DNA from: Pseudomonadota bacterium
GTDB lineage: Bacteria > Pseudomonadota > Gammaproteobacteria > Xanthomonadales > Rhodanobacteraceae
Assembly (NCBI GenBank): GCA_018241165.1
Contig: JAFEEK010000071.1
Location: forward strand, 1-7,109
Direction of reading: 5' to 3'
Length of the DNA stretch: 7,109 nucleotides
The position numbers and the translations under genes are program-made. Positions 1 through 7,093 of this stretch are shown here, piece by piece (within the stretch, counting starts at the first letter, position 1; every line of letters begins with the position of its first letter). The notes beneath the pieces are model-generated. The model was not told where the DNA came from. It saw nothing but the letters and a program-made list of their open reading frames with translations, and did not search any database.

Positions 1-256
1 CGACGGCCTTGGCGTGCTTGCCATTGCGTTGCGCGGCCATGCCGAGCATGCGCATGGCTTCGGGTTCGCCCGGCGCCAGCGCCAGCACATTGGCAAGCGA
101 TTGTTCGGCGGCGTCGAAGCGGCGCTGTTGCCATTCCTGGCGCGCGCGCGCGAGCATGCGCGTGGCCGTCGACGAGAGCGCCGGCCGCGGCGCGGCGTGC
201 GACGGAAGGGAATCTCGTGGTGACGTCATGGAATCATGGGCTTGCGACGCAAGCAT
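1..256 (-). CDS. TPR-repeat protein, 5' part only (runs off the left edge)
   Basis: This is the N-terminal part (85 residues) of a minus-strand gene that continues past base 1. It is open from a TAG stop three codons before the ATG at 256. Residues about 34-65 form a tetratricopeptide repeat: a helix with Trp42 and Phe47, then AAEQSLANVLALAPGEPEA, whose small residues and helix-ending Pro are typical. A second repeat begins at about residue 67 (AMRMLGMAAQRNGKHAKAV). The first 30 residues are rich in Ser, Pro and Ala and carry no signal peptide, so the protein is probably cytoplasmic. A second in-frame ATG lies at 229; neither start has a clear Shine-Dalgarno sequence. TPR repeats only show a protein-protein interaction scaffold. 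From memory, TPR proteins with a C-terminal sulfotransferase domain are common beside Oar-like receptors in Xanthomonadales, so that is my leading guess, but the catalytic part is outside the window. Confidence 0.75.
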   Translation of the reverse strand, partial: MLASQAHDSMTSPRDSLPSHAAPRPALSSTATRMLARARQEWQQRRFDAAEQSLANVLALAPGEPEAMRMLGMAAQRNGKHAKAV

Positions 257-286
257 GGCAGGCTACACAGCTGGCTTGCGGGTTGC

Positions 287-316
287 AAAAAAAACCGCCG
301 GGCGTGAACCCGGCGG
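287..316 (-). terminator. Rho-independent terminator of the receptor gene
   Basis: On the minus strand an 8-bp perfect stem (CCGCCGGG, 309-316, pairing with CCCGGCGG, 295-302) closes a 6-base loop (TTCACG) and is followed at once by eight T residues (287-294). It begins 16 bases after the receptor stop codon. This is a textbook intrinsic terminator. It ends about 30 bases before the first possible start of the downstream TPR gene, so that gene is either read by incomplete termination or has its own promoter. Confidence 0.93.
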
Positions 317-332
317 GAGACTCGAACCTTGC

Positions 333-3300
333 TTAGAAATCGTAGGACACCGAGAATCGCACGCTGCGCGGCGGCAACGTATCCTGGACCTGGCCGAAGT
401 TCGGGTTCGGGCTGATGGTCGAACCGAAGAAGTCGTTGTAGAACAACGGCGTCTGCTGGTTGAACACATTGAACACGGCAAGGTTGAAGTCCACCTTGCG
501 GTCGGCCCAATCGGGTTTGTAGTCGACGTTGAGGTCGACCTGGTGCGTCCACGGCAAGCGACCGCGCGATCCTGGCGGCGCCGGCACGCCGCCACACCAG
601 TAGTAGGTGCGCGAGCCATGCAGGCGGATCTGGTCCGGGCCATAGGCGCCGCGGCACAGGCGTGGCGTGCCGGACGCGATGTACATGTTCGCGCCGAGCG
701 TCCATTCATGGGTCAGCGCATACGCGCCGAACAGCTTGATCTGGTGCCTGCGGTCGTTCGGCAGGATGCCGTTGGAGTATTCCATGCGTTCCGGGAAATC
801 CCATGCCGTGGTCAGCGACTCGTACGATCCGCTCTGCTGCGAATACGTGCTGACCGGACCTTCGGAATTGCCCCAGGTCTTGGAAATCACGTAGTCGACC
901 TTGGCAAACCATTTGCCGTCCCAGGCATGTTCCAGCGACAAGTCCAGCGATACGTAACGGCGCTTCGCACCCATCGTGAAGCCCTGGTCCTGGCGCGTGA
1001 AGATCACCGGCACCAGTGAGCCGTCGGGCTTTCTCATCAGGATCTTGTTGGTTTCGCCCGGGTTGATCATGATCAGGCTCTGCGCCCAGTCGGTGCAGGT
1101 TTCGGCGGTCATCCAGTCATAGCCTTGCGCCCGGCCTGCGGCACATTCGTTCTGGATCGCGTCGTAGTCGTCGATGATGCGGCGCATGCGCTGGAACGTG
1201 CCGGTGGCGCCGAACACCCAGTCGGTATCGAGCATGTGGAACTGCTGCTGCATGCCGACCACATAGTTGTCGGAGAATTGCGCCTTGATGTTCTGCGCCG
1301 CGGAGATGCGCGGATCCTTGGGTTGGCCGTACTCGCTGTCGACCGACACGCCGGTCGACGGATTCTGCGGCAGGGGCGTGAAGCCGATCGGTTCGCCGGT
1401 CGCGGGGTCGATGCCGGTGTAGGTGCCGTAGATGCCGGCGTTGGTCACCGGCGAGGCGATCGACAAGGCCAGTTGCAGCGGCAGCGCCAGGTAGTAGCGG
1501 CCGGCGTTGCCGAACACCTTCAGGCTGGAATCGCCGTGCACGTCCCAGCTGAAGCCCAGGCGCGGCGCCCACTGCGGCTTGGTTTCGCTGATGTAGGGCA
1601 CGCCCGAGCCGTCGTAGTTGACGAAACGATCGTCGCGCAGGCCCAGGTTCAACAACAGGTTCGGAGTCACCTGCCAGTTGTCCACGACATAGGCGGCGCG
1701 TTGGGCGACGCGCACGCTGGCGACGCTCAGGTCGGTATGCTTTTGCACGTAGTAGCAGGTGATGTTGCCGTTGCCGTCGGCAGGACCGCACTGCGTCGAA
1801 GGCCCGACGTACGGCGGCACGCTCGGGGTGCCGGCGAAGACATCCTGGCCGCCATCGACCTGGCCGTAGATCCACTGATAGCCCGGTCCCGGGTTCTTGC
1901 TGCCGTCGTTCAAGTCGTAGGAATTGATGTTGTCGATGCCGATCTGGAAATCGTGCGTGTGCCACTTGTAGTCGAAGCTGACGCGGTAGTTCGTGATCGA
2001 CTCGCGGTGCGCGGGATTGGCGATGGACGAGTTGCCCTGCGCGTTGGAAACGCAACTGTTGTCGGGCGGCAGGAACGCCGGATCCTGGTAGGAGCAACTC
2101 GCGATGTGCGGCAGCGACGGGTCATAGCCGGGGAACGCCGGCTGGTTCGTGAAGTACTCGCCATGCATCTTGCCGAGCATGGCGTTCAGGGTCAGGTTGT
2201 CGGTCAAATACGAAGAATAGTTCGCGATCCAGGTGCGGAAGCTGGTCTTGGAAGTCTGGCCAAGACCAGCGAATCCGCCCGATTGCAAGGTCGCGTAATC
2301 GAAATCGTTGTTCGAGGACCAGACCTTGTTCTGGCTTTGCAGGCCAGTCAGGCTGAAGACATTGGCGTCGTTGATGTTCCAGTTCAACTTTGCGTAGATC
2401 TTCGGCTGGTGCACCGTGTAGTGGTTGACCAGCGACTCGTCGACCGCGCCGACCGTGGTGCCGTGGGAGTTGTCCTGCTCGACGGCGAGGAAGAAGAACA
2501 GTTCGTCCTGGATGATCGGGCCGCTGACGTAGGCGTCGTAGATCGTTTCCGCCGAACGGTTGAGCTTGCGGTAATGCTGGATGTCGCCGGGCGCCTCACC
2601 CGGGTCCGTGGACAACGGGTTGGCGAAGTAGTAGTTGACCGGATCGGAGCGCAACCCCGCCGGTTGCCACAGGGCGCGGGCGCCGAAATGCCACTCGTTG
2701 GAGCCACTCTTGCCGATCTGGTTGATCACGCCGCCGATGGAGCGCCCGTACTCGGCGCCGTAGCCGCTGATGAAGGTTTGTTGCTGCTCGATCGCCCCGT
2801 AGGGCAGGGAAATGCCGCCCTGGTTGTTGAGCAGCTCGGTCGTGTTCATGCCATCGAAGTAGTATGCGTTTTCGGCGGTCGAAGCCCCGCCGAATACGTT
2901 GATCGGGGTGCCGAGCGGGCCGCCGGCGAGTTCGGGCGAACCCATGTTGACGCCTGGCGCGAGCATCGCGATGCTTTCGGCCGTGCGTTGCAGCGGCAGT
3001 TGCTGCAACTGCTTGGCGGTGATCGTCGTGACCTGGTTGGTGGTCGTGACATCGATCGCCGCGGCGCTTGCCCTGACGCTGACCTCCGATAGCGTGGTCG
3101 CCGCCGAGGCCGCGAAATCCACGGCGATGGCGCCGGCCGCAACCGGACTGATCCCGGTGCGCGACTGCACCACCTTGCCGTCGCGCATCAGCGCCACGGT
3201 ATAGGTGCCGACCGGCAGCGTGATCGAATACTTGCCGGATGCATCCACCGTAATGGTGCGGTTGAAGCCCGCGCCGCCGGTGATCTGGATCGTCTCGCCC

Positions 3301-3455
3301 GGCGCGGCCGGAGCCGTGCCATAGATGGTGCCGGTGGTCGCCTGGCCGAATGCGGTCCCGGTCAGGCCCATGGCGGCCGAGGCGATGGCAAGCGCCAGCG
3401 CCTTGCGCCGGAAAACGCTATTGCGATGCTGAGTGCGTGCAGACGTGCTCTTCAT
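333..3455 (-). CDS. Oar-like TonB-dependent outer-membrane receptor
   Basis: The predicted protein is a 1040-residue outer-membrane beta-barrel powered by TonB. It starts with a signal peptide (basic residues to Lys18, hydrophobic 19-33, likely cleavage after Ala-Phe-Gly at 35-37). Residues about 40-115 look like a carboxypeptidase-regulatory-like beta-sandwich (DASGKYSITLPVGTYTV). LSEVSVRA at 122-129 sits where a TonB box would lie. The plug follows at about 140-250 (AYYFDGMNTTE, YGAEYGRSIGGVINQIGKSG), then a barrel of nearly 800 residues. The C-terminus has VDFNLAVFNVFNQQ and ends in VRFSVSYDF; a terminal Phe is the usual outer-membrane assembly signal. Domain order and length match the Oar family named after Myxococcus xanthus Oar. 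All eight cysteines lie in the barrel as four local pairs. The start at 3455 is supported by the signal peptide and a G-rich ribosome-binding site. The substrate cannot be read from the sequence; peptide or protein cargo is more likely than a siderophore for this subfamily, by inference. Confidence 0.93.
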   Translation of the reverse strand: MKSTSARTQHRNSVFRRKALALAIASAAMGLTGTAFGQATTGTIYGTAPAAPGETIQITGGAGFNRTITVDASGKYSITLPVGTYTVALMRDGKVVQSRTGISPVAAGAIAVDFAASAATTLSEVSVRASAAAIDVTTTNQVTTITAKQLQQLPLQRTAESIAMLAPGVNMGSPELAGGPLGTPINVFGGASTAENAYYFDGMNTTELLNNQGGISLPYGAIEQQQTFISGYGAEYGRSIGGVINQIGKSGSNEWHFGARALWQPAGLRSDPVNYYFANPLSTDPGEAPGDIQHYRKLNRSAETIYDAYVSGPIIQDELFFFLAVEQDNSHGTTVGAVDESLVNHYTVHQPKIYAKLNWNINDANVFSLTGLQSQNKVWSSNNDFDYATLQSGGFAGLGQTSKTSFRTWIANYSSYLTDNLTLNAMLGKMHGEYFTNQPAFPGYDPSLPHIASCSYQDPAFLPPDNSCVSNAQGNSSIANPAHRESITNYRVSFDYKWHTHDFQIGIDNINSYDLNDGSKNPGPGYQWIYGQVDGGQDVFAGTPSVPPYVGPSTQCGPADGNGNITCYYVQKHTDLSVASVRVAQRAAYVVDNWQVTPNLLLNLGLRDDRFVNYDGSGVPYISETKPQWAPRLGFSWDVHGDSSLKVFGNAGRYYLALPLQLALSIASPVTNAGIYGTYTGIDPATGEPIGFTPLPQNPSTGVSVDSEYGQPKDPRISAAQNIKAQFSDNYVVGMQQQFHMLDTDWVFGATGTFQRMRRIIDDYDAIQNECAAGRAQGYDWMTAETCTDWAQSLIMINPGETNKILMRKPDGSLVPVIFTRQDQGFTMGAKRRYVSLDLSLEHAWDGKWFAKVDYVISKTWGNSEGPVSTYSQQSGSYESLTTAWDFPERMEYSNGILPNDRRHQIKLFGAYALTHEWTLGANMYIASGTPRLCRGAYGPDQIRLHGSRTYYWCGGVPAPPGSRGRLPWTHQVDLNVDYKPDWADRKVDFNLAVFNVFNQQTPLFYNDFFGSTISPNPNFGQVQDTLPPRSVRFSVSYDF

Positions 3456-3803
3456 GGTGCGTACCCCCCAATTGCTTGGATAGCCGTGACGGATTCAGCG
3501 CGGCGAGCGCGCCGGTTTCAGCGCATTGGAACTGCAAAAGGACCGCGCGCGGACGGCGGCAACAAGCCGCAAGCGCGCAGCACGCCGTCGAGAATACTCA
3601 TCGGCCACCGCAATCCGTTAATGAAAAGACCGGCATCCGGCATAGCTGCGGGTTATGGATTGCGCACCGTGCCGCGTCGCCGCGTCACGCCGGAAACCGC
3701 GAACGGCTGCGCGTTCGGACGCACTTGCACATCTTCATGGCGAAGCGCGCTACGGCTTTGCGCGGGCCTGCGCAGCGCCACGGCGAACGGGTAGGATTGC
3801 CCA
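3456..3803. promoter_or_regulatory. Divergent intergenic region between receptor and permease
   Basis: This 348-base gap lies between two divergent genes and must hold promoters for both, but no strong sigma-70 promoter is visible. For the receptor, the best minus-strand candidate is TTAACG (3616-3621) and TATTCT (3591-3596) with a long 19-base spacer, which would leave a leader of about 130 bases. For the permease, TTGCAC (3725-3730) resembles a -35 box, but nothing convincing stands at -10. Inside the possible receptor leader is a small hairpin, GCGGC (3556-3560) and GCCGC (3566-3570) around a 5-base loop. The 7-mer CCGGCAT occurs twice in tandem (3630-3643). I see no convincing small gene, RNA gene or riboswitch here. 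Part of the centre (about 3590-3660) is noticeably less GC-rich than the flanking genes, which fits a promoter zone. Confidence 0.45.
3464..3469 (-). promoter_or_regulatory. Ribosome-binding site of the receptor gene
   Basis: The minus strand reads GGGGGGTACGCACCATG, with six Gs whose last base is eight bases before the ATG at 3455. It is an unusual all-G version of a Shine-Dalgarno sequence, but its spacing fits, and it supports this ATG as the start. Confidence 0.6.
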
Positions 3804-5147
3804 ATGAACGAATCCGTCACCAGCACGCCGCGCGAACTGCCGCGCAAGCTCGGCCTCGTCACCGGCATGGCCGTGGTCGTGGGCATCATGATCGGCAGCG
3901 GCATCTTTCGCGTGCCTTCGGGCATCGCTGCGGATACCGGCAACCTGACCGGCATCGCGCTGGTGTGGATACTCGGCGGCATCGTCGCCCTGTTCGGGGC
4001 GCTGTCGATCGCCGAACTTGCCGCCATGTATCCCGCGGCCGGCGGGCCGTACGTCTACCTGCGCGAAGCCTATGGCCGGCCGCTCGCCTTCCTGTTCGGC
4101 TGGATGTGGCTGTTGACCACGCCGATCTCGTGGGCGGCGCAGAGCCTGATGTTCGCCGAATACCTGGGTTTCTTCGTGCCGATTCCGGTGCCCGTCCAAC
4201 ATGCGATCGCGGCGGCGCTGATCGTCCTGGTTGCGATCGCCAACGTGCGCTCGGTGAAACTGGGCGCCGCGATCCAGAACATCTCCAGCAGCGCGAAGGT
4301 GCTGGCGATCGTGGGCCTGTCGGCCGCGATCTTCTTCCTCGCGCCCGGCGGCGAGCACAACCCGCTCAATGCCGAGCCCATGGGCGTGGCCAATTGGTCC
4401 GGCATCGGCATCGGCCTGATCGCGGCGTTGTGGGCCTACGATGGCTGGCAGAACCTGACCACCATTTCGGGCGAAGTGAAGAATCCGCAGCGCAACCTGC
4501 CGCTGGCCCTGGTCGGCGGCGTGCTGGTGGTGATGGCCGTGTACCTGCTGATCAACGCCGCGTACGTGCGCGCGCTGCCGGTAGCCGAACTCGCCGCATC
4601 CAAATCCGTCGCCACCGATGCCGCGATGGTGGTGATGGGGCGCGCCGGCGTCTCGCTGATCGGCGCGCTGGTGATGCTGTCGGTGTTCGGCACCTTGAAC
4701 GGCAGCATCCTGTCCAGTCCGCGCGTGTTCTTCGCGATGGCCGAGGATGGCCTGTTCTTCCGCACCGTCGGCAAAGTGCATCCCAAATACGAAACGCCCT
4801 ACGTCGCGATCGGCTTCATCGTCGTGATCGCGGTGATCTACGTGCTGCTGCGCGATTTCATGCAGCTGGCCGAAGGCTACGTACTTGGCGTGTGGCCGTT
4901 CCTCGCCCTGTGCGCGATCGGCGTGTTCATCCTGCGCCGCAAGCGCCCGGATTTTCCGCGCGCGTACCGCGCTGTCGGTTACCCGTTGGTTCCGGCGCTG
5001 TTCGCGCTCGCCACCTTCGTCGTGGTCGCCAATGCGCTGTATGCGCAGTTCTGGTCCACCATCGCCAGCATCGCGATCACGCTGGCCGGCCTGCCGTTGT
5101 ATTACCTGTGGATGTGGCGGCAGCGGCGGGTACGATCGATGGCGTGA
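3804..5147 (+). CDS. APC-superfamily amino acid permease (LAT/SteT-like)
   Basis: This 447-residue inner-membrane protein is of the usual length for the amino acid-polyamine-organocation (APC) superfamily, with hydrophobic segments spread along it that fit about 12 membrane helices. The first helix carries GIMIGSGIF (27-35), the unwound substrate-binding turn of this fold. Residues 213-233 contain YDGWQNL and GEVKNPQRNLP, a loop motif shared by the LAT/SteT branch (amino acid exchangers) and close relatives. GTLNGSILSSPR (296-307) and MAEDGLFF further on are also family-typical. It should move neutral amino acids by exchange or with protons; the exact substrate cannot be told. The start at 3804 is backed by AGGA (3793-3796) seven bases upstream and a short hydrophilic N-terminus before helix 1. 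It is divergent from the receptor gene and lies 47 bases before the M61 peptidase on the same strand, probably as the first gene of an operon. Confidence 0.93.
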   Translation: MNESVTSTPRELPRKLGLVTGMAVVVGIMIGSGIFRVPSGIAADTGNLTGIALVWILGGIVALFGALSIAELAAMYPAAGGPYVYLREAYGRPLAFLFGWMWLLTTPISWAAQSLMFAEYLGFFVPIPVPVQHAIAAALIVLVAIANVRSVKLGAAIQNISSSAKVLAIVGLSAAIFFLAPGGEHNPLNAEPMGVANWSGIGIGLIAALWAYDGWQNLTTISGEVKNPQRNLPLALVGGVLVVMAVYLLINAAYVRALPVAELAASKSVATDAAMVVMGRAGVSLIGALVMLSVFGTLNGSILSSPRVFFAMAEDGLFFRTVGKVHPKYETPYVAIGFIVVIAVIYVLLRDFMQLAEGYVLGVWPFLALCAIGVFILRRKRPDFPRAYRAVGYPLVPALFALATFVVVANALYAQFWSTIASIAITLAGLPLYYLWMWRQRRVRSMA

Positions 5148-5184
5148 TTTCACCGGCGCGCTCACGTGGCGTCACCCTTTGTCC

Positions 5185-5189
5185 GGAGG
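5185..5189 (+). promoter_or_regulatory. Ribosome-binding site of the M61 peptidase gene
   Basis: A perfect GGAGG stands five bases before the ATG at 5195. It fixes the start of the peptidase, whose frame stays open for more than 1.8 kb upstream through the permease gene. No terminator-like hairpin is seen between the permease stop and this site, so co-transcription is likely. Confidence 0.85.
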
Positions 5190-5194
5190 CAAGC

Positions 5195-7093
5195 ATGAAA
5201 CGACTGGCAACTTTCCTCGGCCTGCTTGCGCTCGCCGCATCCGGGTTCGCATTCGGCGCGGATGCCGCCGCGCCCGGCCCGGTCGATCTGACCGTGCGCC
5301 TGCCCAATCCGGCGCAAAAGATCCTGTTTGTCGAAGAGTCGATGCCGGTCGCGCCCGGCCCGCTGACGTTGTATTACCCGAAGTGGATTCCCGGCGATCA
5401 CTCGCCCGATGGCCCGATCGACACGCTGATGGGCCTGCAGATCGCCGCTGCCGGCAAGCCGATCGCGTGGCAGCGCGACGACGAGGACATGTTCGCGTTC
5501 CACCTGAGCGTTCCCGCCGGCGTCGAGCGGATCGAAATCCGCTTCCAGTTTCCCGATCACAGCCGGATCACGCCGAACCTCGTGGACCTGACCTGGGATC
5601 ATGTCGCGCTCTACCAGTCCGGATATCCGACCAAGGCACTGGTCTACCGGCCCGCGCTGGAGATTCCCGCCGACTGGGGCTACGCCAGCGCGCTGAAAAC
5701 GCAAAAGCGCGACGGCAAACGCATCGAGTTCAAGCCGGTCGCGTTCAACACCCTGGTCGACTCACCGGTGATCGCCGGCAAGTATTTCCGCGAGATCGAC
5801 CTGACGCCGGCGGGCTCCGGCGTGCATCGCTACCTCGACATGGTCGGCGACAGCGCCGCGGCGCTGAAGATTTCGGACGCGCAGATCGGCGCTTTCCGGC
5901 GCATGATCGAACAGGTACAGGCGCTGTTCCGCTCGCATCATTACGACGATTACCACCTGCTGTTGACCGCGAGCGACCACACCTCGGTCGGCGGCCTGGA
6001 ACATCACGAATCCAGCGACGATCGCGCGCGCAGCGGCGCGAAACTTTTCGCCGACGCCGACCACTTCATGCTCGACGCCTCGCTGCTGCCGCACGAATAC
6101 ACGCATTCGTGGAACGGCAAGTTCATGCGCCCTGCCGGACTGTGGCGGCCGGATTTCGAGCGGCCCCAGCGCGGCGAATTGTTGTGGGTGTACGAAGGGC
6201 TCACCGTGTATCTGGGCGACGTGCTGACCGTGCGCAGCGGCTTGTGGTCGGCGCAAACCTGGCGCGACGTGGTCGCCTATCGCGCTGCCGAAATGGCACA
6301 CCGCACCGGCCGCGACTGGCGCCCGCTCATCGATACCACGCGCGCCGCGCAAATCGTGTACGGCTCGTCCGAAGCCTGGTCGAACTGGCGCCGGCAAACC
6401 GATTTCTACCGCGAAGGCCAGTTGTTGTGGCTCGCGGTCGACATGAAGATCCGGCAATTGAGCAACGACAAACATTCCGTAGACGACTTCGCGCGCGCGT
6501 TTTTCGGCGTCGACGATGGCAGTGTCGTCACCCGCACCTACACGCGCGACGACGTCATCAAGGGTCTGAACGCGGTACAGCCGTTCGACTGGGACGGATT
6601 CCTGCGCAACTGGCTGGATGGCGTCGGCGCGCAGGTGCCGTTGCTGTCCGGCATCGACGCCAGCGGCTGGCGCCTGGACTACGCCGCCAGGTTGTCGGGT
6701 TACCAGAACGCGCTGGAAAATGTCGGCATGGGCGAACTCGAAGGCAAGGGCGTGAATGAAATGTTCTCGCTCGGCCTGTTCCTGGACAAGGCCGGCAAGG
6801 TCGAAGACGTGCTCTGGAATGGCCCGGCGTTCAAGGCCGGACTCGCGCCGGGCATGAAGCTGCTCTCGGTGAACGACCGTGCGTACAGCAAACAGGTGCT
6901 GCGCGATGAAATGGTGAAGGCGCAGCAAAGCAAAAAACCGCTGCGTCTGAGTGCCGAGGGCGATGGCGTGACGGCGGCGTACACGATCGAATACGCGGAT
7001 GGATTGAGGTATCCGCACCTGATCCGCGCGCAGGGCGAGCGCGATTACCTGGAGCAGATCCTCGCGCCGCTACCGGTGGACAAACAGCCATGA
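5195..7093 (+). CDS. M61 family metallopeptidase (glycyl aminopeptidase type) with PDZ domain
   Basis: This 632-residue exported zinc peptidase belongs to family M61, whose studied members remove N-terminal residues, with a preference for Gly and Ala. A signal peptide covers residues 1-21 or so (MKRLATFLGLLALAASGFAFG). The N-terminal M61 beta domain follows (about 28-205, with YYPKWIPGDHSPDG). The catalytic domain contains GGLEHHES (266-273), the zinc motif HEYTH (300-304) in HEYTHSWNGKFMRP, and the third ligand Glu334 in WVYEGLTVYLGD, so all expected zinc-binding residues are present. Residues about 515-600 form a PDZ domain (SLGLFLDKAGKV, then GPAFKAGLAPGMKLLSVNDR), as is normal for bacterial members. 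It probably works in the periplasm or outside the cell. It is preceded by an amino acid permease and overlaps the next gene by four bases, so it sits inside an operon. Product amino acids could feed the permease; that link is inferred. Confidence 0.94.
   Translation: MKRLATFLGLLALAASGFAFGADAAAPGPVDLTVRLPNPAQKILFVEESMPVAPGPLTLYYPKWIPGDHSPDGPIDTLMGLQIAAAGKPIAWQRDDEDMFAFHLSVPAGVERIEIRFQFPDHSRITPNLVDLTWDHVALYQSGYPTKALVYRPALEIPADWGYASALKTQKRDGKRIEFKPVAFNTLVDSPVIAGKYFREIDLTPAGSGVHRYLDMVGDSAAALKISDAQIGAFRRMIEQVQALFRSHHYDDYHLLLTASDHTSVGGLEHHESSDDRARSGAKLFADADHFMLDASLLPHEYTHSWNGKFMRPAGLWRPDFERPQRGELLWVYEGLTVYLGDVLTVRSGLWSAQTWRDVVAYRAAEMAHRTGRDWRPLIDTTRAAQIVYGSSEAWSNWRRQTDFYREGQLLWLAVDMKIRQLSNDKHSVDDFARAFFGVDDGSVVTRTYTRDDVIKGLNAVQPFDWDGFLRNWLDGVGAQVPLLSGIDASGWRLDYAARLSGYQNALENVGMGELEGKGVNEMFSLGLFLDKAGKVEDVLWNGPAFKAGLAPGMKLLSVNDRAYSKQVLRDEMVKAQQSKKPLRLSAEGDGVTAAYTIEYADGLRYPHLIRAQGERDYLEQILAPLPVDKQP

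Noticed and set aside
9..1019. A 336-codon open frame on the plus strand across the left edge
   Set aside because: It runs antisense to the TPR gene, through the terminator and into the receptor 3' end. It has a low-complexity Arg-rich product and no ribosome-binding site.
1125..3092. A 655-codon open frame on the plus strand, antisense to the receptor
   Set aside because: Its product is dominated by Arg, Val, Ala, Gly and Asp with no recognisable domain, and it lies opposite a clear receptor. It is the usual antisense shadow of a GC-rich gene.
3725..3754. TTGCAC as a -35 box for the permease promoter
   Set aside because: No acceptable -10 element lies at 16-18 bases, so it is not listed as a promoter of its own.
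3426..3794. A 122-codon plus-strand frame that fills much of the intergenic region
   Set aside because: It begins inside the antisense of the receptor signal peptide, lacks a ribosome-binding site and resembles no family I know. I treat the gap as regulatory.
3750..5165. A 471-codon minus-strand frame opposite the permease
   Set aside because: The product is a His/Asp/Arg/Gln-rich string without domains, mirroring the hydrophobic permease codons. It is a shadow.
3350..5194. A long upstream extension of the M61 reading frame through the permease gene and into the receptor 5' end
   Set aside because: The frame stays open by chance in GC-rich sequence. The real start at 5195 has GGAGG at five bases and a signal peptide, and the extension reads as Arg-rich nonsense over a clear permease gene in another frame.
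4885..6759. A 624-codon plus-strand frame spanning the permease 3' end and the M61 gene
   Set aside because: It is a frame-shifted, Arg-rich reading of two well-supported genes.
5762..7018. A 418-codon minus-strand frame opposite the M61 gene
   Set aside because: It has no domain, no ribosome-binding site and the composition expected of an antisense shadow, while the sense strand carries intact zinc motifs.
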